Shown in pieces: positions 34,875 through 42,469 of a DNA stretch of 64,000 nucleotides. The DNA comes from JBHJHP01 sp042219825. GTDB lineage: Bacteria > Bacteroidota > Bacteroidia > Bacteroidales > UBA5342. The notes below the pieces were generated by a model that had not been told where the DNA came from, searched no databases, and saw only the letters and a list, made by a program, of their open reading frames with translations. The translations under genes and the position numbers were made by a program. Numbering within the stretch: the stretch's first letter is position 1; each line of letters opens with the position of its first letter. Where the stretch lies: contig NZ_JBHJHQ010000001.1 of NCBI RefSeq assembly GCF_042219825.1, positions 496,001 to 560,000 on the forward strand, written 5' to 3'.

Positions 34875-36665
34875 ATGGCAAAAAAAATAAATCTTTTTAT
34901 AAATGGTGCAAAATGTGCTGTAGATCAGGGAACAACAATTCTGGATGCTGCAAAAATGTTGAACATAAAGATTCCTACACTGTGCTATCATAAGGATCTG
35001 TGTGTTGCTGGCAACTGCAGGGTTTGTGTGGTAGAGTTGGAAGGCCAAAGGCGTTTGGCAGCTTCTTGTGCAACACCCTGTGCAGAAGGAATGGAAGTTA
35101 GAACAAATACTTTAAAAGTCAGGAATGCACGTAAGCATGTGATAGAGCTTCTATTGGCTGAACACAATGCCAATTGTACCCAGTGTTACAGAAATGGTAA
35201 CTGTGAGTTACAAACGCTGGCTTCCGAATATAAAATAATGACACAGGATTTTATCGAAATTAGTCACGATAAGCCGCGTACGATTGATATGTACTCTCCG
35301 TCGATCATTAAGGACAATAGTCGTTGTATTAGGTGTCAAAGATGTGTAAGAACCTGTGCAGAGCTTCAGGGAGTAAATGCGTTAACTGTGGCATATAAAG
35401 GTGAAAATATGAAAATTTCAACCTTTTTTGAAAAGCCAATTACAGATGTGGTTTGTACTAACTGTGGTCAGTGTGTTAACCACTGTCCTACAGGTGCTTT
35501 GGTTGAACGCAATTACATTGAAGATGTTTGGAATGCCATTGCTGATCCTACAAAACATGTGGTGGTTCAAACAGCACCGGCTGTAAGAATTGGTTTGGGT
35601 GAAGAGTTGGGCTATGAGCCCGGAACAAGGGTTACCGGTAAACTTGTTGCAGCCTTGAAACGTCTGGGATTCGATTCTGTTTTAGATACGGATTTTACTG
35701 CAGACCTTACCATTCTGGAAGAAGGTACAGAGTTATTAACCCGACTTAAAAGAGCACTGGTTGATAAGGATGAAACAGTAAAACTTCCGATGGCTACATC
35801 CTGTTCTCCCGGCTGGATAAAATATATTGAACATATGTATCCAGAATACCTTGGAAACCTGTCCACCTGTAAATCTCCTCAACAGATGTTTGGGGCTCTG
35901 GTTAAAACGTATTATGCCAAAGCAAGAAATCTGGAACCGGAAGACATTATAAGCGTTTCTATCATGCCGTGTACGGCAAAGAAATTTGAAGCCAGCAGAC
36001 CGGAAATGCATGACAGTGGTTATAAAGATGTGGATTACGTTCTTACAACCCGTGAGCTTGCGATTATGATCAAACAGGCGGGTATTGAATTCATGAAGCT
36101 TGAAGATATGCACTACGACCGGTTGATGGGTGATTCGACTGGAGCCGCAGTGATATTTGGAGCAACAGGTGGAGTTATGGAAGCTGCCCTGCGCACAGCT
36201 TATGAAATCGTAACCGGAAGGGAAGTGCCCTTTAAAGATTTGAATATTACTCCGGTTCGCGGTATACAAGGCGTACGCGAGGCCAGTGTAAAAATTGAAA
36301 AGCCGTTAAAGGAATGGGCTTTTCTTGATGGCGTTGAACTGAAATGTGCCGTGGCGCATGGTTTAATCAATGCTAAAAAGGTTATGGATTCCATGAAAAA
36401 AGGCGAAGCCGAATTCCATTTTCTTGAGGTCATGGCATGTCCGGGCGGTTGTCTTGGTGGTGGTGGTCAACCTATACCAACAAGCCCTGAAATACGTCAA
36501 AAACGCATGGAAGCAATTTATGCAGAAGATATGGGAATGGATATGCGAAAATCGCATGATAATCCCGAAGTCATAAAATTATACAATGATTTTCTTGGAC
36601 AACCTCTTGGCGAGAAGTCTCATCATTTACTCCACACTAAATACGTAGAGCGGGAGCGCTATTAG
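34875..36665 (+). CDS. hydA: [FeFe] hydrogenase catalytic subunit HydA
   Basis: 596 residues. Domains in order: N-terminal [2Fe-2S] (CYHKDLCVAGNCRVC, about 38-52), a His/Cys [4Fe-4S] site (HNANCTQCYRNGNC), two ferredoxin [4Fe-4S] motifs (CIRCQRCVRTC and CTNCGQCVNHC), then the H-cluster domain. H-cluster motifs are TSCSPGW (308-314), MPCTAKKFEA and the GGCLGGGGQP region; a small-subunit-like C-terminus follows. Ser311 replaces the cysteine that transfers protons in well-studied enzymes. The domain set and operon indicate the NAD(H)/ferredoxin-dependent trimeric type. No maturation genes (hydE, hydF, hydG) are nearby. Confidence 0.95.
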   Translation: MAKKINLFINGAKCAVDQGTTILDAAKMLNIKIPTLCYHKDLCVAGNCRVCVVELEGQRRLAASCATPCAEGMEVRTNTLKVRNARKHVIELLLAEHNANCTQCYRNGNCELQTLASEYKIMTQDFIEISHDKPRTIDMYSPSIIKDNSRCIRCQRCVRTCAELQGVNALTVAYKGENMKISTFFEKPITDVVCTNCGQCVNHCPTGALVERNYIEDVWNAIADPTKHVVVQTAPAVRIGLGEELGYEPGTRVTGKLVAALKRLGFDSVLDTDFTADLTILEEGTELLTRLKRALVDKDETVKLPMATSCSPGWIKYIEHMYPEYLGNLSTCKSPQQMFGALVKTYYAKARNLEPEDIISVSIMPCTAKKFEASRPEMHDSGYKDVDYVLTTRELAIMIKQAGIEFMKLEDMHYDRLMGDSTGAAVIFGATGGVMEAALRTAYEIVTGREVPFKDLNITPVRGIQGVREASVKIEKPLKEWAFLDGVELKCAVAHGLINAKKVMDSMKKGEAEFHFLEVMACPGGCLGGGGQPIPTSPEIRQKRMEAIYAEDMGMDMRKSHDNPEVIKLYNDFLGQPLGEKSHHLLHTKYVERERY

Positions 36666-36678
36666 AGTAACAAGTGAA

Positions 36679-36706
36679 AAGGGAGGCTTTGGCCTCCCTT
36701 TTTTTT
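36679..36706 (+). terminator. Rho-independent terminator after hydCBA
   Basis: A 9-bp perfect stem, AAGGGAGGC paired with GCCTCCCTT, has a TTTG loop followed by eight T, 13 bases after the hydA stop. Confidence 0.92.
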
Positions 36707-36725
36707 ATGGATTCATCCCGATATT

Positions 36726-37688
36726 TCAAAATAATTCGGTCGCAATTTGTTTTATGCTTTGTGTAGCCATTAACGTGTAATAATGAATGTTTGGAACACC
36801 GGCTTTAATAAGTTCTCTGGACTGCTTAATAGTCCATTCTGTACCTACCACCGCAGCTTCTTCATCCGTTTTACATTTTAAAAGTTCGCTGGCAAGTTCC
36901 TGTGGAATATCTGATTTAAAAATTTTAGGTAGTACGGTTAGCTGACTCTTAAACGTAATTGGCTTTAATCCCGGAATAATTGGAACGTTAATTCCTTCTT
37001 TTCTGCATCTGTCCACAAAATCAAAATACTTGGTATTGTCGAAAAACATTTGAGTCACAATGTATTCCGCACCATTATCTACTTTCTGTTTCATAAAATG
37101 AATGTCGGAATCCATATTGGGAGCTTCCTCGTGTTTTTCCGGATATCCTGCAACTCCATAAGAAAATTTATGATCATAAGCTTCTGTTTTTGATCCATCG
37201 CACAGAATACCATGATTGAAATCGTTAATTTGCTGTTGCAGTTCTGTCGCATGTGAGTGTCCGTCTACAGATGGTGTAAACTGTTTCTCGTGTTTGGCTT
37301 TATCTCCTCTAAGTACCAGCAGATCGAAAATGCCAAGATACTGCAGGTCTATTAATGCATATTCTGTTTCTTCTTTTGTAAAACCGCTACACAACATATG
37401 AGGAACCACATTAACATTATAACGGCTTTTTATGGCCGCTGCAATGGCAATTGTTCCGGGTCTGCTACGTACAGTAACCTTTTTAAACAAACCATCCGGA
37501 GTCTCTTTAAATACAGTTTCACTACGGTGTGTGGTTATATTAATGTAAATAGGATTAAATTCCTGCAGTGCATCAATGTTTTTGAATAAGCGGTCAATAT
37601 TTTTACCCCTGAGTGGAGGAAGAATTTCATAAGAAAAAGCGGTTCGTTTTTCAGCTTCAGCTTTTCTTATATGATCAATAACCTTCAT
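36726..37688 (-). CDS. metF: Methylenetetrahydrofolate reductase
   Basis: 320 residues, typical for MetF (about 290-320). It reduces 5,10-methylene- to 5-methyl-tetrahydrofolate with FAD as cofactor, for methionine synthesis. Recognisable blocks are FSYEILPPLRGKNIDRL near the N-terminus, NITTHRSETV, the FAD-site run GIFDLLVLRGD, GAEYIVTQMFFDNTKYFDF, and PIIPGLKPIT. The chain ends with a helix typical of the family. The gene is transcribed alone and converges with the hydrogenase operon across the shared terminator region. Confidence 0.96.
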   Translation of the reverse strand: MKVIDHIRKAEAEKRTAFSYEILPPLRGKNIDRLFKNIDALQEFNPIYINITTHRSETVFKETPDGLFKKVTVRSRPGTIAIAAAIKSRYNVNVVPHMLCSGFTKEETEYALIDLQYLGIFDLLVLRGDKAKHEKQFTPSVDGHSHATELQQQINDFNHGILCDGSKTEAYDHKFSYGVAGYPEKHEEAPNMDSDIHFMKQKVDNGAEYIVTQMFFDNTKYFDFVDRCRKEGINVPIIPGLKPITFKSQLTVLPKIFKSDIPQELASELLKCKTDEEAAVVGTEWTIKQSRELIKAGVPNIHYYTLMATQSIKQIATELF

Positions 37689-37745
37689 ATATAAATGATT
37701 TGTTCCGTTTTGAAGCGCGAAATTAGTAAAAAAACGGAACTCAGG

Positions 37746-39041
37746 CTATTTTTCAATGATCCGAATTTTTTTAATACGGATATCTTTTAATGGCCTGTCT
37801 TTGTCATTTGTGGCCACAGCAGCAATGGAATCTACCACATTCATGCCTTTAATGACTTCTCCAAATACCGTAAAATCTCCATCGTATATAGGTGCACCTC
37901 CAACAGTTGTATAGGTTTTCCTCTGTTCCGGAGTAAATGTTATCTGTTTGGCCTGTTCAATATCGTTCAGTTCCTCATTGGTGAACACACGGCCAGAAAT
38001 AATAAAAAACTGTGATCCGTCAGTTCTGTTGTATTTGTTTTTATATTCCGGCAACTTTGAAGCTGCAACAGCTCCTCTTTTGTGATACAGGCCCGGAATA
38101 ATTTCCGTGGGTAAAGTATATCCGGGACCTTTCCATCCAACCGGATCATCCTTTTTAGCATATCTGGTATCGGCTGCTCCGGTTTGAATAAGAAAATTAT
38201 GCAGAACCCTGTGAATAAGAAGGCTGTCGTAGTAACCGTCACTGGAAAGACGGATAAAGTTCTTTTCATATTCGGGCAATTTATCTGAAAGTTTAATTTC
38301 AAAATTTCCCATGGTTGTTTCCACCATAAAACTCTTTACATCTTCCGGTTTCGGATATACTTTATCGGTTTTAAACCTTAGTATGGATATGGCCTTAAAA
38401 CTGTCACTCAGTGTATCTGTGACGGCCTTCAGACGATAAGCCGGATAAATTACCTTCAGATCAGTACCATCTTTGCTGACAGTCGTAATCACACCGGCAA
38501 GCTTGTGATCAGCCGTAAAAAGCGCTGTTCCAGGATCGGCATACGGGCTGTTAACCGTATACATTTTCAGCTTCTTAATTATTACAGCAGAGTCACGCTG
38601 GCAGTTGAATTTGCGCAGTTTGCTGTCAATTATCTTTAATCCGTACAGATCTTTTGGGACATCGGTAGATAACAGTTCAGGGAATTTATGCGGTTTTCCA
38701 CTTACCCTGAGAAGTAAAATATTTTGTGTTATATCATACCATAGGTAACCGCGGGCCATTGGTTCTATATCTGAACCTTTATAAATGATCCGGACAGAAT
38801 AGGCATTGCTTGATAAAGAAAAGGGGATGGCAACGATCTTATCACCTACCTGTACTCCGTTTCCGGTCTGATCCTTTGAAGCATACTGGTCGTAAGTTAT
38901 GATTTCGGTGTTAGCCAGAAAATTCTTCTTGTACTGTTCAACATCTGCAGAATTACTTTTCTTTGGCTCATTCTGTTTCTTCTTACTGTTGCCACACGAA
39001 AACAGAAAAGTTATAACCAATATATATAGCAGGTTCTTCAT
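37746..39041 (-). CDS. Cyclophilin lipoprotein with an N-terminal degenerate trypsin-like domain
   Basis: 431 residues. The signal peptide ends LFSCG, a lipobox. Residues about 50-215 do not match cyclophilin; the pattern VGDKIVAIPFSL followed by DPGTALFTADHKLAGVITTV (169-188) resembles the end of a trypsin/DegP fold, where GDSGGPLF would normally stand. The catalytic serine is replaced, so any protease activity is lost. The cyclophilin domain (about 245-428) has the usual MGNFEIKLSDKLPEYEKNFI start and GQ/HRVLHNFLIQTG, GSQFFIISG and FGEVIKGMNVVDSI motifs. It is the last of three tandem genes; exported folding or scaffolding is likely. Confidence 0.82.
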   Translation of the reverse strand: MKNLLYILVITFLFSCGNSKKKQNEPKKSNSADVEQYKKNFLANTEIITYDQYASKDQTGNGVQVGDKIVAIPFSLSSNAYSVRIIYKGSDIEPMARGYLWYDITQNILLLRVSGKPHKFPELLSTDVPKDLYGLKIIDSKLRKFNCQRDSAVIIKKLKMYTVNSPYADPGTALFTADHKLAGVITTVSKDGTDLKVIYPAYRLKAVTDTLSDSFKAISILRFKTDKVYPKPEDVKSFMVETTMGNFEIKLSDKLPEYEKNFIRLSSDGYYDSLLIHRVLHNFLIQTGAADTRYAKKDDPVGWKGPGYTLPTEIIPGLYHKRGAVAASKLPEYKNKYNRTDGSQFFIISGRVFTNEELNDIEQAKQITFTPEQRKTYTTVGGAPIYDGDFTVFGEVIKGMNVVDSIAAVATNDKDRPLKDIRIKKIRIIEK

Positions 39042-39845
39042 TTATTTTAATACGCGTACGTCCATTTTTACATCCTGCAAAGGACGATCATTTTTATCTG
39101 TCTTCAAATTGGCAATTTTATCAACTACGTCCATGCCTTCAATTACTTCTCCAAACACAGTGTATTCTCCGTCAAGAGCCGGAACACCACCAATTGTTGT
39201 ATACACTTCCCGCTGTTCTTTGGTAAATCGTTTTAAATCTGATGACAGATATTCTACCTGGATCTTATTCTTTATTTCCCGTAACAATTCATTAAAAGCT
39301 TTTGGATCAGTAGTTTTAAGCCTGGCTAATTCCTCTTTACGGGGAACATAATATTTGTTTTTTAATTCAATTTCGATGGGTTTGTTATGGTTATTTTCAA
39401 GAATATCCAATTCTTCATTCGTGTATTTCCTTCCCGAAATAATGTAAAACTGACTTACATCCGATTTTTTAAATACATTAATATCATCCGGTTGCCTCGG
39501 GGCACAAAGTGCACCTCTTTTATGAAAATACTCAGGATTAAATTCTGAATTAATGATTCGCGTTGAAACGCCGTAGCCGATGTGCTTTCCGGGAGGGGCA
39601 TTTCTTGAATCCAATGAACCTCCCTGGATGATAAAATTTTTAATCACCCTGTAAAACAATGTGCCATCAAAGTGCCCTGAATTTACCAACTGCATAAAGT
39701 TTTTAGCATGTTCGGGAGTTCCATCGTACAGCATTACTTTTATATTTCCCATATTCGTACTTATTAAAACTTCATGCGTCTGAGAACTTGCGGCAGTCAA
39801 GGAAAGTAAAAATATAACATGAATTAATATTAGTTTTTTTTGCAT
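39042..39845 (-). CDS. Exported cyclophilin-type peptidyl-prolyl isomerase with an insertion
   Basis: 267 residues. A Sec signal peptide (MQKKLILIHVIFLLSLTAASSQ) without a lipobox precedes a cyclophilin fold that begins TNMGNIKVMLYDGTPEHAKNFM and has FYRVIKNFIIQGGSLDS and VSQFYIISGR. An inserted, lysine-rich helical segment of about 65 residues (about 150-215, NNHNKPIEIELK onward) splits the domain before TTIGGVPALDGEYTVFGEV. The same type of insert occurs in the gene upstream. Stop and start of neighbours nearly touch, showing one operon. Confidence 0.85.
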   Translation of the reverse strand: MQKKLILIHVIFLLSLTAASSQTHEVLISTNMGNIKVMLYDGTPEHAKNFMQLVNSGHFDGTLFYRVIKNFIIQGGSLDSRNAPPGKHIGYGVSTRIINSEFNPEYFHKRGALCAPRQPDDINVFKKSDVSQFYIISGRKYTNEELDILENNHNKPIEIELKNKYYVPRKEELARLKTTDPKAFNELLREIKNKIQVEYLSSDLKRFTKEQREVYTTIGGVPALDGEYTVFGEVIEGMDVVDKIANLKTDKNDRPLQDVKMDVRVLK

Positions 39846-39847
39846 GT

Positions 39848-40672
39848 CTAATTCAGCATTTTAATGGTAAACTTAATGTCTTCTAAAGGGCGCTGAGTGG
39901 CCGGATTGGTTTGCATGGCAGCAATGGAATCAACAACATCCATGCCATCAATGACTTCTCCGAACACTGTGTAGTCATTATCAAGAAAAGGAATTCCTCC
40001 GACGGTAGAATATGTTTTTACCTGTTCCGGTGTAAATGAAAATATACCGCTGTTCTTTATAAAAGCCCGGTTAGTCTCTGCCATAATTGAATCCTGTAAT
40101 TCCAGAAGTTTGTCGGGCATGTCAGAATACATTAATGTGTTCATGCTATCCCTGTATTTAGGAACAATTTTATTAAAATATTTATTACGTTCAAGATCAT
40201 TTTTTTTAACCGCAATATTTACCAGTTGAGTGGAATCGTAAACCGAACCCTGCACGATATAAAACTGTGAACCGGAAGATTCCTTGAGAGGATTTACTCT
40301 GTCGTTCTGTCTGGCTGCTGCTAATGCGCCACGTTTATGAAAGTATTTTGTGTAAATAATCTCTGCAGGAATGGTATATCCCGGACCACCTGACCCCAGT
40401 TGTACATTTGCAGGTGCATTTTTACTCTTTGGATCACCACCCTGAATAATCATTCCTTTGGCAACACGGTGAAAAAGAAGATCATTATAAAATCCGTCTT
40501 TAACCAGTTTAACAAAATTATCCCTGTGGAGGGGCGTTTCATTATAAAGTTTGATTTTTATATTTCCCAGGTCTGTCTTTATAACTGCAATTCTTTCGTC
40601 ACCCTTTTCTTTTTCAGAACAGGCATAAAAAAGAACAAAAGCTGTCAACAAAGCAATTAAAAGTTTTTTCAT
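39848..40672 (-). CDS. Cyclophilin-type peptidyl-prolyl isomerase lipoprotein
   Basis: 274 residues. The N-terminus is a lipoprotein signal (LFYACSEKEKG). The cyclophilin fold starts IKTDLGNIKIKLYNETPLHRDNF, with FHRVAKGMIIQGGDPKS, GSQFYIVQGSVYD and YTVFGEVIDGMDVVDSI. A helical insert of about 65 residues (about 150-215) splits the domain, as in the next gene. It is the first of three tandem cyclophilin genes read from a strong promoter. Family members speed proline isomerisation and help outer-membrane or periplasmic protein folding. Confidence 0.88.
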   Translation of the reverse strand: MKKLLIALLTAFVLFYACSEKEKGDERIAVIKTDLGNIKIKLYNETPLHRDNFVKLVKDGFYNDLLFHRVAKGMIIQGGDPKSKNAPANVQLGSGGPGYTIPAEIIYTKYFHKRGALAAARQNDRVNPLKESSGSQFYIVQGSVYDSTQLVNIAVKKNDLERNKYFNKIVPKYRDSMNTLMYSDMPDKLLELQDSIMAETNRAFIKNSGIFSFTPEQVKTYSTVGGIPFLDNDYTVFGEVIDGMDVVDSIAAMQTNPATQRPLEDIKFTIKMLN

Positions 40673-40687
40673 TTTGCTTGTTTTTTA

Positions 40688-40718
40688 CAAAAATAAGAGA
40701 ATTACCTAGCTGATCAAA
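40688..40718 (-). promoter_or_regulatory. Bacteroidota-type promoter for the cyclophilin operon
   Basis: On the minus strand TTTG (40715-40718) and TATTTTTG (40688-40695) are separated by exactly 19 bases. The -33 element abuts the miaB stop codon at 40719. Confidence 0.7.
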
Positions 40719-42071
40719 TTATATGGTATGATGTTGATGTACAGGTTCGCCCAGTAATGTTGCGGAAGTTGCATCATTTATTGTAACCTGAACCAGGTCA
40801 CCAATCCTGTTTTGTTCCCTTGAAAAGACCACAACTTTATTTTGTTGCGTTCTTCCAAAGAGTTTCTCCCGGGAACGTTTGGAAACACCTTCAACCAATA
40901 CTTCAAAAGTTTTCCCTATATCTTTTTTATTACTGTTTAAAGATAATTGAGTCTGAAGGTCTATGATTTCCTCCAGTCTCTGCTTTTTTATTTTTTCCGG
41001 TACGTTGTCTTCAAGATTTTTAGCTGCATAGGTTCCGGGCCTTTCGGAATATTTGAACATAAATGCAGCATCAAATTCTACCTGTTTCATTAAACTAAGT
41101 GTATCTTTATGATCTTCATCCGTTTCGTTATGAAATCCACAAAAAATATCGGTACTAATGCCGCAGTCCGGTATAATTTTTTTTATCGCAGAAATCCTTT
41201 GCAGATACCATTCCCTGTCGTATTTACGGTTCATAAACTTCAGAACCTTTGAGCTTCCTGACTGGACTGGCAGATGAATATGGTTGCAAATGTTTGAGTA
41301 GCGGGCAATAACCATTAGTGTCTCATCACTCATGTCTTTAGGATGCGATGTTGTAAAACGTATCCTCATATCCGGAAATGTATTGGCAATCAGCTCAAGA
41401 AGTGCCGTAAAATCAGTTGCATTTTCATCATCGTCAGAAAACTTATAAGAATTTACGTTTTGACCCAAAAGCGTTACTTCTTTAAACCCTCTGTCTTTCA
41501 GATCCTGAATTTCATGGATGATGCTTTGAGTGTCCCTGCTTCGTTCCCGTCCTCTTGTATAGGGTACGATACAATATGTACAAAAATTATTACATCCCCG
41601 CATGATTGAAACGAATCCTGAAATTCTTGACGGCCCAATACGTTCCGGGATGATTTCTTTATAAGTTTCACTTGTAGAAAGTGTAACGTTTATAGCTTTT
41701 TCTCCTGTTTCTGCCGCACCAACCATATTAGGCAGGTCAAGATAGGCATCGGGACCCACAACAAGGTTTACACCTTTCTCCTTTATAAGTTCATCTTTAG
41801 TTCGTTCCGCCATACAACCCAAGACCCCAACAATAAGATTGGGTTTTGATTTTCTGAGCGAATTAAAATAATCGAGCCTGTTCAAAACCTTTTGTTCTGC
41901 ATTATCCCTGATAGAACAGGTGTTGATAAAAATAGCATCGGCTTCATTAATATTTTTAGTAATATCGTAATGATCCATTTTCATTACGGTTGCTACAACC
42001 TCACTGTCCGCAAGATTCATCTGACACCCATAGGTTTCAATAAAAAGCTTTTTATTCCCTTGTCCCTGCAT
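40719..42071 (-). CDS. miaB: tRNA-2-methylthio-N6-dimethylallyladenosine synthase
   Basis: 450 residues, typical for MiaB. The N-terminal UPF0004 domain has FIETYGCQMNLADSE, with further cysteines in FINTCSIRDNAEQKV and GVLGCMAERTKDE that bind the auxiliary [4Fe-4S] cluster. The radical-SAM motif is CNNFCTYCIVPYTRGRERSR. A C-terminal TRAM domain (about 375-440) completes the fold. It adds the methylthio group to isopentenyl-A37 of tRNAs. The prenyl transferase miaA lies nearby at 45.7 kb. TAATTTTG at 42089-42096 (minus) is a likely -7 element. Confidence 0.97.
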   Translation of the reverse strand: MQGQGNKKLFIETYGCQMNLADSEVVATVMKMDHYDITKNINEADAIFINTCSIRDNAEQKVLNRLDYFNSLRKSKPNLIVGVLGCMAERTKDELIKEKGVNLVVGPDAYLDLPNMVGAAETGEKAINVTLSTSETYKEIIPERIGPSRISGFVSIMRGCNNFCTYCIVPYTRGRERSRDTQSIIHEIQDLKDRGFKEVTLLGQNVNSYKFSDDDENATDFTALLELIANTFPDMRIRFTTSHPKDMSDETLMVIARYSNICNHIHLPVQSGSSKVLKFMNRKYDREWYLQRISAIKKIIPDCGISTDIFCGFHNETDEDHKDTLSLMKQVEFDAAFMFKYSERPGTYAAKNLEDNVPEKIKKQRLEEIIDLQTQLSLNSNKKDIGKTFEVLVEGVSKRSREKLFGRTQQNKVVVFSREQNRIGDLVQVTINDATSATLLGEPVHQHHTI

Positions 42072-42088
42072 TAAATCAATTTTTTTTG

Positions 42089-42096
42089 CAAAATTA
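42089..42096 (-). promoter_or_regulatory. Possible -7 element for miaB
   Basis: The minus strand reads TAATTTTG, matching TAnnTTTG, 18 bases before the start. No -33 TTTG is found at the right distance. Confidence 0.45.
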
Positions 42097-42200
42097 CTAG
42101 GACTCTTTGTTTAAGAAAATTAAAGGCTTTAAAAAAGCATTATATTTCATAAATTTATTTGAAAATAAACCGTACTTGCAATAGAACGATTCTAAATAAG

Positions 42201-42235
42201 GAAAGTTTTCTGTTGTAGGGCAGAAAAAACTTTTC
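42201..42235. other. Imperfect hairpin in the 398-base miaB-nrdJ gap
   Basis: GAAAGTTTTCTG (42201-42212) and CAGAAAAAACTTTTC (42221-42235) form a bulged stem with an 8-base loop. The rest of 42072-42469 is AT-rich (TATTAAC-type runs) with no gene, B12-box or NrdR-like box that I could recognise. Confidence 0.35.
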
Positions 42236-42469
42236 TAAAAAAAACATAATTATATTAACAAATATTATCAGTTCTATCTGTGTTTGGTATTTAAATAATT
42301 AGTATTAAGTGTTTTGCAATTAACAATCTTTCTGTAAAAACTTTGTTAATAATTACGGATCAATATTCTTCTGTTGCGTTTTATTCGTTATTAACTTGCA
42401 GACTGTCTCTTCTAAAAATTGAAGTATAATAACTAATTGAAAATAAATCTTTAGCAAAAAAAAGGACTG

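Noticed and set aside
37746..40672. Toxin-antitoxin or defence island
   Set aside because: The three genes are all clear cyclophilins and no defence domains occur in the neighbourhood.
42072..42469. Cobalamin riboswitch before nrdJ
   Set aside because: No conserved B12-box sequence or expected paired regions were found.
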